Shown: one piece after another, positions 1 through 8,050 of the stretch
Layout of the letters: the number at the start of each line of letters is the position of its first letter
Numbering within the stretch: the first letter of the stretch is position 1
Assembly: GCA_964397565.1 (NCBI GenBank)
Contig: CAYNJC010000037.1
Coordinates: 1-41,069, forward strand
Length of the DNA stretch: 41,069 nucleotides
From: JAPLST01 sp964397565
GTDB taxonomy: Bacteria > Auribacterota > UBA3054 > JAPLST01
Direction of reading: 5' to 3'
The notes under the pieces: model-generated
The model's input: the letters and a program-made list of their open reading frames with translations, nothing else
What the model was told of the DNA's origin: nothing
Database searches by the model: none
Position numbers and translations under genes: made by a program

Positions 1-383
1 AAGATTCTCGACTGCAGCCTCCCGTAGGAGTCTGGGCAGTGTCTCAGTCCCAATGCGGCCGGTCAGTCTCTCAACTCGGCTACCCGTCGTCGCCTTGGTA
101 GGCCATTACCCCACCAACTAGCTGATAGGACGCGGGTCGCTCTCAATGCGGCAGGTCCTTTCAGATCCCCACCTTTAGCCATCCGGCTTGTGCCGCATGA
201 CCACATTCGGTATTAATCTTCCTTTCGGAAGGGTATTCCCAGCATCGAGGTACGTTACCCACGTGTTACTCGCCCTTACGCCACTAAGACCTTTCATATT
301 GCTATAAAAAATCTCCGTTCGACTTGCATGCCTAATCCACGCCGCCAGCGTTCGTTCTGAGCCAGGATCAAACTCTCCGTCAA
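1..383 (-). rRNA. rrs: 16S ribosomal RNA, 5' part (cut by window edge)
   Basis: The reverse complement carries the universal 5' primer site AGAGTTTGATCCTGGCTCAG near 357-376 and the conserved ACTCCTACGGGAGGC block near position 20-35. The 5' end is placed near 383 by analogy with E. coli, where seven bases precede AGAGTTTGATC. About the first 370 nt of the molecule are present and the rest lies off the window. The wording GGATTAGGCATGCAAGTC and GGCTGCAGTCGAGAATCTT suggests a PVC-superphylum bacterium, possibly Kiritimatiellota. That placement is inference from memory of signature positions. Confidence 0.97.
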
Positions 384-510
384 CATTTTGTTTGTTTCTT
401 GAAAGCTTGACTCAGGTTCATCCTGTTCATACTAGCTTCTCTCAAAGAGAACTCCGTGTGTTGCCACACGAGTTCCCGCACTCGTTTCGGCATTCCTAAA
501 ACAATTCGAT

Positions 511-521
511 TGTCAAAGAAC
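511..521 (-). promoter_or_regulatory. boxA-like antitermination site in 16S leader
   Basis: The minus strand reads GTTCTTTGACA, close to the boxA consensus (TGYTCTTTRA-like) that recruits Nus factors to rRNA transcripts. It lies about 128 nt upstream of the 16S 5' end and about 30 nt downstream of the proximal promoter, the expected place in an rRNA leader. Confidence 0.6.
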
Positions 522-550
522 TGAACCGCACTATTTCTGCGGCGGCGAAC

Positions 551-579
551 ATCATACTGTATTGTCCGCCATTTGTCAA
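551..579 (-). promoter_or_regulatory. rRNA promoter, proximal
   Basis: The minus strand has TTGACA (574-579), a 17-bp spacer and TATGAT (551-556), a near-consensus housekeeping sigma promoter. It faces the 16S gene and sits upstream of the boxA-like site. The leader would be roughly 160 nt long. Confidence 0.85.
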
Positions 580-676
580 GCACCCCATTTTCTTCCCGTG
601 TTCAGTCCGGAACGGGGGGCTCGCAAGCGGCTCTATCGTGCCCACTTGCGCCTCATATATTTTTGAGGCGATTATT

Positions 677-705
677 AGTGTACCACAAACTACACCAAAT
701 GTCAA
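677..705 (-). promoter_or_regulatory. rRNA promoter, distal
   Basis: A second promoter in the same direction has TTGACA (700-705), a 17-bp spacer and TACACT (677-682). With the one at 551-579 it forms a tandem pair about 126 bp apart, as is common for ribosomal RNA operons. Confidence 0.8.
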
Positions 706-893
706 GTCCCCCCTCGTTTTACGCGCACATCGCGTAAAACACCCCTGTTTACTGGCTTCTCCAGCAGCGCGCGACGCGCGCGACAGGCGCTGTTTTTGCG
801 CCGTTTCGGTTTTTGGTTTGCGATGTGCGGCGGGCTGTTCAAGCACACGGCGCGCCAGCTGATCACGCCATCTGTGGCGCAACACGGGGAAGT

Positions 894-1289
894 TCAGCAC
901 TGGCAGGCGCGGCTGCCTGCCCGGCGGCGGCATCGCCGGATCTTGGCTGCCTGCCCGGCAAGCTGGCGCGAATACGCTGCGAGAAAGCCGGATCTTTGTC
1001 CGCCGCCTGCGCCCGCGCATAGATTTGGTGCGCAGTCGTACCGGGTTGCCTGTTCAGCCACCGTGTAGATCAATGCATAGCGGTTGTTCAACGGCCGCTG
1101 CGCCAGCCAGACCAGCAGCCCGAGTGCCGCAACACCGCACAAGCCCATGCGGTATGGCTGTGCAAAAACCACAATAGACAGCACGGCAGCCAAAAAGGCA
1201 CAGGTCAAGAGCGCAGCTTGTCATTGCGGCAGGCGAGCCGCGCCGCCCTAGAGGGTCAGCGCCAGCACGCCCAACGTGGCGAGTATCTA
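894..1289 (-). pseudogene. Possible decayed membrane-protein gene
   Basis: One minus-strand frame reads as hydrophobic, membrane-like protein (ILATLGVLALTL, then LAAVLSIVVFAQPY and GVAALGLLVWLAQ) interrupted by TAG (1248-1250) and TGA (1221-1223). A further TAG lies at 1287-1289. After the hydrophobic part the frame continues as low-complexity Arg/Ala/Gly-rich sequence. No family is recognised. The run of plausible transmembrane segments across stop codons suggests a gene remnant, but GC-rich non-coding DNA could mimic this. Confidence 0.3.
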
Positions 1290-1335
1290 GAGAATGCCTA
1301 TCATGTGTGCCAGAACTGCACCAAAGAATATTGTC

Positions 1336-3102
1336 TCAGACCAAGCTCTCAAAGCCGTGCCGGATGATTTGTGCCATGAGCAGCCGCCGTTTCTGGAGAA
1401 AATCGTCGTAGGGCATGCTCTCCCAGCCGGCTGGCAGTGCGTGCATTTCGTGCATGGCCTGCCAGTCATTGTCTGAAAACCTGGGCCGCAGCTTCGGTAC
1501 GTATTCTGATGGGGCGTCATCGCTCACATCCACGTTGTCCGGCCACTCCAGCAAGGCGAAGTTCGCCGTCTGATTGATCTGCTTCAGATCTTTGATGCCC
1601 TGCTCCTCAAGCCAGGCACGCGGGAAGAGGTGATGCCGCTCAAGCGCCTTTCTCTTTGTCTTCAAGGCCGGATCGAGCAGGTCCGAGACTTTCTTGTGCG
1701 AGAACAGAACCGGACTGCCGAGTTTGTTCTGCGCCGCATGGTACGCAAACAATTCCGGGTTCCGAGCGGATGAGCTATCCATCGCATTCGGCAGCGTGAT
1801 GCTCCAGAAATCCGAAGTGAGCGTGTCAGAAATGATTTTGTTCATGACTGCCAGATACGACTCGGCATCCGCTGCATCTTTGATGCGGTTGAGATCGCCG
1901 TCCATTGCCGTCTCTGGTGAACTGGTATAGCGCCCAGACAAAGTGCTCGCATAAAACCAGCGCCCAATCAGTCGCTGGAGAACATGTTCGGGCACCGTGA
2001 ACCTTGTCCGGCCAATCAGATAGAATGCGTAGGCATAGAGCAAGGCGCTCTCGGATGAGATCAGTTCGCTCGTGCGGAAGCCCGCGCCCACCAGACAGCT
2101 CAGGAATTGGTGCCAGTTGGTCAGGTCGAGCACAATTGCCTGCGCCTGCTTCAGCCGGGCAAACTGTGCTTCACGGTGTTCCACCGAGAACTCGCCCGTA
2201 TCAAGATCCTTGCCGCGCAAGACTTGGTACACACTCTTGAGTCGCCCACGCATAAAACCAATTGCCACGGCCACGCGCAGGAGTTGATCGGGACCGGGCT
2301 GGATAAAGCGATTGAACGGCGACGGCGGATCACCGGCCTTCGGCGGCTGGTAGGACAACCGGCTGAACGTTTCCAACTCCTTGCGTCCTTCATCCCAGAA
2401 TACTGACAAAAGAGTCAGAATGAAGTCGGCCTGATTCAGTTTCACGCCCTCGCTGTTGATGCGCACAAAGATATCAGCCACCTGCTCTTCGTCAACCGTG
2501 GGCGCGATTTCCATCGCCGTGAAAGGATATTTCTGCAAGTCGAACAGGCGGTCCAGATTATGAGCTATTACCTCCTTTTCAGCGTCCGAGAGTGTCTGCT
2601 TCGCCTCGCTTCCTTTCAGAAAATCATTAACCAGGGTCCAGCACGGCTTGCCTGAAGCCCAGAGCACCGAAATGTCCGCGATAAACTCCGGGTCTTTCCG
2701 GATCGCTGCATCTGCAACTTCAAACTTTCCATCTCGTGGCCGAAACGCAATCTCGATTTTCCTCTGCCGGTAGTTGTCATCCAAGACCGTCTTGCCCCGG
2801 AACACGGCATACAGCGAGGTCAGCCGTTGCTGGCCGTCCACGATTAACAGGCCCGGTGCCTGGTGCTGTTTCGGATCGGTGCCGATTGGCCTCACGCCAT
2901 TGACCGCGGCATTCGCCCAAAAGAGCAAGTAACCCACGGGGAAGCCGCGATACATGGAATCGAACAAGTCGCGCACCTTGGCATTCGACCACACAAACGG
3001 CCGTTAGATGTCCGGCAGACCGATGTCACCAATGTCAATGTAATGCAGCAAGCCGGACAGATCATAATCCACGCGCTTGAAACATGTTTTCAATTCATTC
3101 AT
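1336..3102 (-). pseudogene. GmrSD-like DUF262 nuclease gene with in-frame stop
   Basis: The reading frame resembles the DUF262 / GmrSD (type IV restriction) family. It has the N-terminal signature GDIGLPDI-stop-RPFVWSNAK, then FPVGYLLFW and VDGQQRLTSLYAV, and a C-terminal HNH-like part with ERHHLFPRAW and NQTANFALLEW. The natural start is the ATG at 3100-3102, 24 bp after hsdS and preceded by a GAGG ribosome site. Codon 33 is TAA (3004-3006), where the family has the conserved Gln of the QRP/QR motif, so a single C-to-T change (CAA to TAA) explains it. The rest, 588 codons in all, is open to the TGA at 1336. Re-initiation at the GTG four codons later would lose the QR motif. It is the last gene of the restriction operon. 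Family certain; loss of function likely; an assembly error is not excluded. Confidence 0.85.
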
Positions 3103-3126
3103 GCCTGTACCTCGTTCTGGGAATAA

Positions 3127-4818
3127 TCATGCGACTGCTTGCTGCAAGCGCTCGCAACTGGAATTGCAGACCTGGTGAACAAAGGCAGCCGCGAGCGCGT
3201 CAGCATCCTCGCGCGATTGGCTCAGCTTAGCCTCCAACGCGTCGCACCGGGCGATCAGTTCGTTCACCTTGGCCACGATGCGTTTCTGTTCGGCAAGAGG
3301 CGGGACAGGGCACGTTGTGCTCTCGATTCGGTAAAGGGCAAGTTTTGGCTGCGCCATTTGGTTCACCTTCTCCATGAACTGACTCTGCACAAGTTGGGCA
3401 TTCAACATTATTGTGAGATAAGACTTATTGAGGATGCGAAATGTCAGCTTTGCAGCGTTCTCAGTCAGGCTCATCCCATCAAGTTCTGGTGGGATCTCTC
3501 CGACCGCGCCAATTGTGCCCGCAATTGTCACATACAGATCATCCTTGGAGACCGTATATCTGCTGATGTGCCTGAAAACGTCATCCGAAATATACCGGAG
3601 GTCAGACATGTCAACAGTGCCACTCTTCATATCGGTGACGCGGATGTAGACATGTTCCGTTGGAGATGGAGCGAATGACATGCCCTTGGGTATTCGCTTG
3701 CCTCCTCGTACCAGACACATCTGGCCCAAGGGAGCCCACACCCAGCCTTGAGGTAGTTCAAGTGGCATATCCTTTGGAGCACGATCAGGATGAGTTCCCA
3801 CCTTCTTTGCTTTGTTCTCTTGCAGAGTCTTTCTTTCGTTTTGAATCATCTCCAGTAAGACCTCTGCCGGTTCATCTTTAGCATCCTGCGGCACGAGGCG
3901 GCCTTGGACGGCGAGTTGGAGGATGGTTTTGCGGAGGTCGGCGACGGATTCGGGGGTGTCGATCAGGAGCGGGAAGTTGTGGAGGACGCGCGCCAGAGCG
4001 CGCGTGGTTTCAGGTTTCAGGGTTCGGGTTTCAGGCTTGGAGGAGAGTGCATGGAGGCAAGAAGCGGTCAAGGCCGTGCGGCGTTCGTTGCGCTCTTTTT
4101 GCCACGATTCCAATTCGTCGCAGCGCTTCATCAACTCGTCCACACTGGCCACAATCCGCTTCTGCTCGGCGAGAGGCGGGAGAGGGAAAGGCGCCCGTTT
4201 CGCGTCGTCAGTTCCCAAGCGCGGCATCTTCATTCCGTAGGAACGCGCTGCGGTGTAGTCCAGAAAGTCGCGGCTCTTCAATGCACAGACGACATAGTGG
4301 GGGTTCACGCCCTTGCGCGGCTTCATTGGTACGATTTCAGTGGTGCAATACCCATCGCTCTCCGCAACCAAAACCTTGTTCAGGTACGGTCGCAATTTGC
4401 CGAATAGGATGTCCCCTGCATTGAACCGCGACTTGGTACTGGTAGACTGTCGGTCACCCGCGAGAACGCGCCGGAGCAATCGTGATGTGTCTTTTTCAAT
4501 ATCCTCAAGATCGAGCAGCCATCCATCTGCTGGAATTCTCTCGCTGGCAGCCTTCTCTCCGTAGTTGTAGTCAACTGCAGAACCCAGACTAATCCAGTGC
4601 CAGTACGGCGGGATGGGGAATGGCCTTTTGAGTTCTGCCACATCCATCGAACCTTCGTGCTCTTCGTGTCTTTCGTGGTGAATGTTCGAATCTCTGGGGT
4701 TTTGCGGCACGAGTTTGCCGCGGACGGCCAACTGCAGGATCATTTCGCGCAGTTTGGGCACGCCGCCGGGCGCTTCGGCGATGAGCTCGAAATTCTCTAT
4801 GAGCGTTGTAGCGGTCAT
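3127..4818 (-). CDS. hsdS: Type I restriction system specificity subunit HsdS
   Basis: This 563-residue protein determines the DNA sequence recognised by the HsdM/HsdR complex. It has the classic two-fold layout. Each half begins with a conserved stretch (LREMILQLAVRGKLVPQ; LRKTILQLAVQGRLVPQ), continues with a target-recognition domain, and ends with PLPPLAEQKRIVA plus a coiled-coil spacer. The ATG at 4818 is chosen because it overlaps the upstream small ORF as ATGA; a GTG at 4827 is the alternative. Two pieces look foreign: HHERHEEHEG just before the first recognition domain and KPETRTLKPET in the central spacer. Both are translated intergenic repeats of types R2 and R1. The linker before the second recognition domain is normal and longer, so the first copy seems to have had its linker replaced. 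The frame is intact. Confidence 0.95.
   Translation of the reverse strand: MTATTLIENFELIAEAPGGVPKLREMILQLAVRGKLVPQNPRDSNIHHERHEEHEGSMDVAELKRPFPIPPYWHWISLGSAVDYNYGEKAASERIPADGWLLDLEDIEKDTSRLLRRVLAGDRQSTSTKSRFNAGDILFGKLRPYLNKVLVAESDGYCTTEIVPMKPRKGVNPHYVVCALKSRDFLDYTAARSYGMKMPRLGTDDAKRAPFPLPPLAEQKRIVASVDELMKRCDELESWQKERNERRTALTASCLHALSSKPETRTLKPETTRALARVLHNFPLLIDTPESVADLRKTILQLAVQGRLVPQDAKDEPAEVLLEMIQNERKTLQENKAKKVGTHPDRAPKDMPLELPQGWVWAPLGQMCLVRGGKRIPKGMSFAPSPTEHVYIRVTDMKSGTVDMSDLRYISDDVFRHISRYTVSKDDLYVTIAGTIGAVGEIPPELDGMSLTENAAKLTFRILNKSYLTIMLNAQLVQSQFMEKVNQMAQPKLALYRIESTTCPVPPLAEQKRIVAKVNELIARCDALEAKLSQSREDADALAAAFVHQVCNSSCERLQQAVA
4006..4038 (-). repeat. R1-type repeat inside hsdS
   Basis: The hsdS coding strand here reads as CCTGAAACC-type units, translated KPETRTLKPET. 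The 16 bases at 4006-4021 (CCTGAAACCTGAAACC on the coding strand) are identical to non-coding bases 22693-22708. It lies in the spacer between the two halves of HsdS. Confidence 0.8.
4652..4682 (-). repeat. R2-type repeat inside hsdS
   Basis: The coding strand of hsdS carries a 31-bp block of CACGAAG units that matches non-coding 38611-38641 at 28 of 31 positions. It is translated as HHERHEEHEG and lies in the linker between the first conserved stretch and the first recognition domain. Confidence 0.85.
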
Positions 4819-4997
4819 GCTCCGCACTTCGTTTCCTTTTCAGCGGCCATGGGCACAGCGTCCGGGCGGATCAGGAGCACTTTGCCATCCTGCCACACAG
4901 CGAGCGGCCGGTTTTGTTCTTTGTGCTCAGCGACAACTTTCCTGTTGGCGGTTTGCATTGCGGCGACGGCCTTTTGTGTCAGCGTTTGCTGTTTCAT
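4815..4997 (-). CDS. Small conserved-type ORF of the hsd operon (60 aa)
   Basis: This 60-residue hydrophilic protein begins MKQQTLTQKAVAAM and carries VVAEHKEQNRPLAVWQDGKV. Short proteins of the form 'viEeHk..g.Pl.vw.dGkV' are, from memory, found beside hsdM/hsdS in some type I operons; their function is unknown to me. The evidence that it is real is positional: its ATG overlaps the stop of the upstream ATPase gene (ATGA at 4994-4997) and its own TGA overlaps the hsdS ATG (4815-4818). It is therefore translationally coupled on both sides. No membrane segment or known DNA-binding motif is visible. Confidence 0.8.
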   Translation of the reverse strand: MKQQTLTQKAVAAMQTANRKVVAEHKEQNRPLAVWQDGKVLLIRPDAVPMAAEKETKCGA

Positions 4998-6562
4998 CCC
5001 TTCTTCTTCCTTAGCCAGGCGCGGCCCTTGTCGGTGAGGCGGTATTTCTGGAGGCGGCTGGTGGGTTTGTCGGGGATGGTCATTTCGATCAGGCCGGTTG
5101 CCAGCAACGGCGCCACATGCCGCCGGTAGTTGAGGTAAGCGTTGGCAAGATGGCCGGCAACGAGCAGTTCCGTCTTTGAGATCGCGCGCTCCTGGCAGGC
5201 GGCTAGCATGCCAGCGACTTGCTCAACCACTTGCTCACTGACTTGCTCACCACTCAGGCCAAGTTCCGTCGCCAGCTCGCACAACCTGCTCGCGGCCAGT
5301 GCCTTATCTTGCTCAGCGACTTGCGCACCGACTTGCGTGGTGACTTGCGCAGTCTTGCGGCGTATGGTGAGGACGAAGCAGCCGCCGTCCAGGCGAAATT
5401 CCGGCTCGGGCAGGCCCGCCTCACGGCACCGCTTGATCATGTCGCCCGTCCCAGTCCCCATACGCTCGATGTATTTGGTCAGATAGAGCGGCTCGGCCAA
5501 CAATGGATTCCCAGGAAACGAGGCGTGCGGATGTCGCAGCTTTTCCAAGGTCAGCGCGGGCGGCAGTGCACCGGGATTCCACACCTCGAGACGGTCGGAA
5601 AAGAGCATTACTTGTACGCTGCCGCTGCTGGTGTAGTTGCGGTGGGCCACGGCATTGACGATAGCCTCGCCGATGACCTCACGCGGGATTTCATAGACGG
5701 TGGGGGCCTGCGCGCTTTCGGCGCGGGTGCCGACCCAACGGTTGATCTTGGACATGACGAAATCCAAAGCCTGATCCACCATCTCGAATACGGTGCCCTT
5801 GTACACTTGGTATGACGGAATGGGCTTCTCTACCTCAACGCCGTGGAAATGGGCGCACTTAACTTCCGAGGAGATTAAGAAGCGCTGCGGGTGCCTGCCG
5901 AAGAGCAGAACGGCGGCGTGGGAGGGTCGTGTCTTGTCGAGCAGGTTCAGGTGCATCAAGACGTCGACCTGCTTGGAGTCTTCCGGCAGCGGGAAACCAC
6001 GCGCGCGACGGGCCACCCCCACGAATCTGGAGATCCGCTCTTCGTCCAGATCGGCGAGGCTGGCGTTATTGCAGAAGGTGGCATCGAACGGGCCGGTACG
6101 GATCAGTTCTCGATCCTCCAGAAATTGGACAAGGCTTGCATAGACCGCGACGAGTAGTTCCGCCTTGGACCCAAACCGTCGCCGGATCAGTTGGTCGCCG
6201 GCTCTTCGAATCAGCGCGGCCATCTTCGGATGCCGCACCTTGTCATCCGTGCCTTTCGCGTAGATCAGCCGCGTCTTGCCCTGTTGGGTGGCACGCTCGA
6301 ACTCACGCTCGGTGGGCGACAGGCCGCCGACATCCTCATGGCCGTATTCGTTGCCGAACAGGCCCAGATAGAGATCGCAGCGATCCACCTGGTCGAGATA
6401 CACATCGTCGGCCCGTCGATCCGTGGCAGGCAGACATTCAAACAGGAAGACCTCGAAGAAGCGCCGCAGGAGAGCATCTCCTTCAATGTAGTCTTTGAGG
6501 GCCTGCCGCTCCTCGGCCAGTTCCTTCTGCACACTACTGATGAAGATGCGGGAACGTGTCAT
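4994..6562 (-). CDS. DUF4062 + RecG-like (HATPase_c_4) protein embedded in hsd operon
   Basis: This 522-residue protein has three parts. Residues ~1-110 form a DUF4062 domain (RIFISSVQKELAEER; DLYLGLFGNEYG), a Rossmann/TIR-like fold. Residues ~160-390 match the 'RecG-like' GHKL ATPase family, with EAIVNAVAHRNY, FSDRLEVWNPG, YIERMGTGTGDMI and GLPEPEF. The C-terminus has Gln/Val-rich TTQVGAQVAEQ and GEQVSEQVVEQV segments, then a winged-helix-like end (PTSRLQKYRLTDKGRAW). DUF4062 occupies the place usually held by an AlbA_2 domain. It overlaps hsdM by ATGA (6559-6562) and the next small ORF by ATGA (4994-4997), so it belongs to the restriction operon. A regulatory, sensing or accessory defence role is inference. 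The old 'helicase' label is misleading, since no helicase motifs are present. Confidence 0.88.
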   Translation of the reverse strand: MTRSRIFISSVQKELAEERQALKDYIEGDALLRRFFEVFLFECLPATDRRADDVYLDQVDRCDLYLGLFGNEYGHEDVGGLSPTEREFERATQQGKTRLIYAKGTDDKVRHPKMAALIRRAGDQLIRRRFGSKAELLVAVYASLVQFLEDRELIRTGPFDATFCNNASLADLDEERISRFVGVARRARGFPLPEDSKQVDVLMHLNLLDKTRPSHAAVLLFGRHPQRFLISSEVKCAHFHGVEVEKPIPSYQVYKGTVFEMVDQALDFVMSKINRWVGTRAESAQAPTVYEIPREVIGEAIVNAVAHRNYTSSGSVQVMLFSDRLEVWNPGALPPALTLEKLRHPHASFPGNPLLAEPLYLTKYIERMGTGTGDMIKRCREAGLPEPEFRLDGGCFVLTIRRKTAQVTTQVGAQVAEQDKALAASRLCELATELGLSGEQVSEQVVEQVAGMLAACQERAISKTELLVAGHLANAYLNYRRHVAPLLATGLIEMTIPDKPTSRLQKYRLTDKGRAWLRKKKG

Positions 6563-8031
6563 CGGGCGCTCTCCAATGCCTTGGCAAGTTCATCCCGCAA
6601 GGCGTCGCGGGCAGCAGCGACCTCGGCGAGAAGCTGCTTGTAGTTGGCGAGCAGTTCATCCGGATCGCCATGCTTGGCGGCTTCAGCGTTCGGGTTCTTG
6701 ATATCGAGGTTGTAGTTGCGCGTTTTGATCTCGTCGAGCGTTACCTGCCAGGCCAAAGGCGTTTCCTTACGGCGGGCGCGACCGGCCGATGTATCCTTGC
6801 ACCACCAGTCTTTTTCGGCTTTGAACTCCTCGACAGCGATGGGCCGGGTCTTGTTGTAATTTTTCACGCCGGGCGGATACGGATGTTCGTAGTACCAGAC
6901 TGTTTTCGTCGGCTCGCCCTTTGTGAAGAACAGCAAATTGGTTTTGATGCCGGTGTAGGGGCTGAAGACGCCGTTGGGCAAGCGGATGATCGTATGCAGG
7001 TTGCACTCGAGCAGGAGATGCTCCTTGATCCGCGTCTTGACGCCTTCGCCGAAGAGCGAACCATCGGGCAAGACAATACCAGCACGGCCGCCGGGGCGCA
7101 GGAGTTTGACGATCAGTGAAAGGAACAGATCAGCCGTCTCGCGGGTGCGAAATGGTTGCGGAAAGCTGTCCTCGACGCCGTCTTCCTCCATGCCGCCGAA
7201 GGGCGGGTTCGTGACGATGCAGTGCACGGCGTCTTTCGGGCCGTAGTCGCGCAGTGGCCGCGCGAGAAGGTTGCTGCGCTGGATGAATGACGGATCATCC
7301 ATGCCGTGCAGCAGCATGTTCGTGGTGGCGAGCATGTGCGGCAGCGGCTTCTTCTCGACGCCGCGCAGTGATGACTGCAGGGCGCGTTCCTGCTCGGGCG
7401 TCTTGACCCGTTTGCGTTTATGTTCAATGGTGCAGGTGAGGAAGCCGCCGGTGCCGCAGGCGGGATCGAGAACAATCTCGTCGAGTTGCGGATTGACCAT
7501 CTCGACCATGAACTGCGTGACCGCGCGCGGCGTATAATACTCACCGGCATTGCCCGCGGACTGGAGGTCCCTCAGGATCTTCTCGTAGATCTCGCCCAGC
7601 AGGTGGCGCTGAGACGAGGAATTGAAGTCAATGTCTTCTTGGATTTTGTTGGCGACCTGGCGCAGGAGTGTGCCGGACTTCATGTAGTTGTAGCCGTCCT
7701 GGAAAACGGAGCCGACCACGATCGCGCGCTTGTCCGCCCCGGCGGTGACGGCAAGGGTTTTGAGTTTCGGGAACAGCTCGCTGTTGACAAAGTCGGTCAG
7801 CTCCTCACCGGTCATCCCCTCGGGGTTCGCGGCCCAATTGCGCCAGCGGAACCGGCTGGGAATGGGCGATTTGTACTTCGGGTCGCGGAGTTCCCATTCG
7901 CGCTCGCGGTCGTCAAATATCTTGAGAAACAGCATCCAGACCATCTGACTGATGCGCTGGGCATCGCCGTCCACGCCGACATCCTTGCGCATGATGTCCT
8001 GAATGGTTTTGATCAGAGTGGCTATGGACAT
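6559..8031 (-). CDS. hsdM: Type I restriction system methyltransferase subunit HsdM
   Basis: This is the N6-adenine DNA methyltransferase of the type I complex (490 aa from the chosen start). The SAM-binding motif DPACGTGGF is near residues 189-197 and the catalytic motif NPPF near 275-278. The N-terminus MSIATLIKTIQDIMRKD matches the HsdM helical domain, so the ATG at 8031 is preferred to an open-frame start at 8115 that would run into hsdR. It follows the hsdR stop by 19 bp and overlaps the next gene by ATGA. All key motifs are intact. Confidence 0.96.
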   Translation of the reverse strand: MSIATLIKTIQDIMRKDVGVDGDAQRISQMVWMLFLKIFDDREREWELRDPKYKSPIPSRFRWRNWAANPEGMTGEELTDFVNSELFPKLKTLAVTAGADKRAIVVGSVFQDGYNYMKSGTLLRQVANKIQEDIDFNSSSQRHLLGEIYEKILRDLQSAGNAGEYYTPRAVTQFMVEMVNPQLDEIVLDPACGTGGFLTCTIEHKRKRVKTPEQERALQSSLRGVEKKPLPHMLATTNMLLHGMDDPSFIQRSNLLARPLRDYGPKDAVHCIVTNPPFGGMEEDGVEDSFPQPFRTRETADLFLSLIVKLLRPGGRAGIVLPDGSLFGEGVKTRIKEHLLLECNLHTIIRLPNGVFSPYTGIKTNLLFFTKGEPTKTVWYYEHPYPPGVKNYNKTRPIAVEEFKAEKDWWCKDTSAGRARRKETPLAWQVTLDEIKTRNYNLDIKNPNAEAAKHGDPDELLANYKQLLAEVAAARDALRDELAKALESAR

Positions 8032-8050
8032 GGGATCTTGGGACGAGGGT

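Noticed and set aside
3004..3006. TAA recoded as glutamine in this organism
   Set aside because: TAA ends other intact genes here (for example the glycosidase, the DNA glycosylase and the antitoxin), so it is a normal stop.
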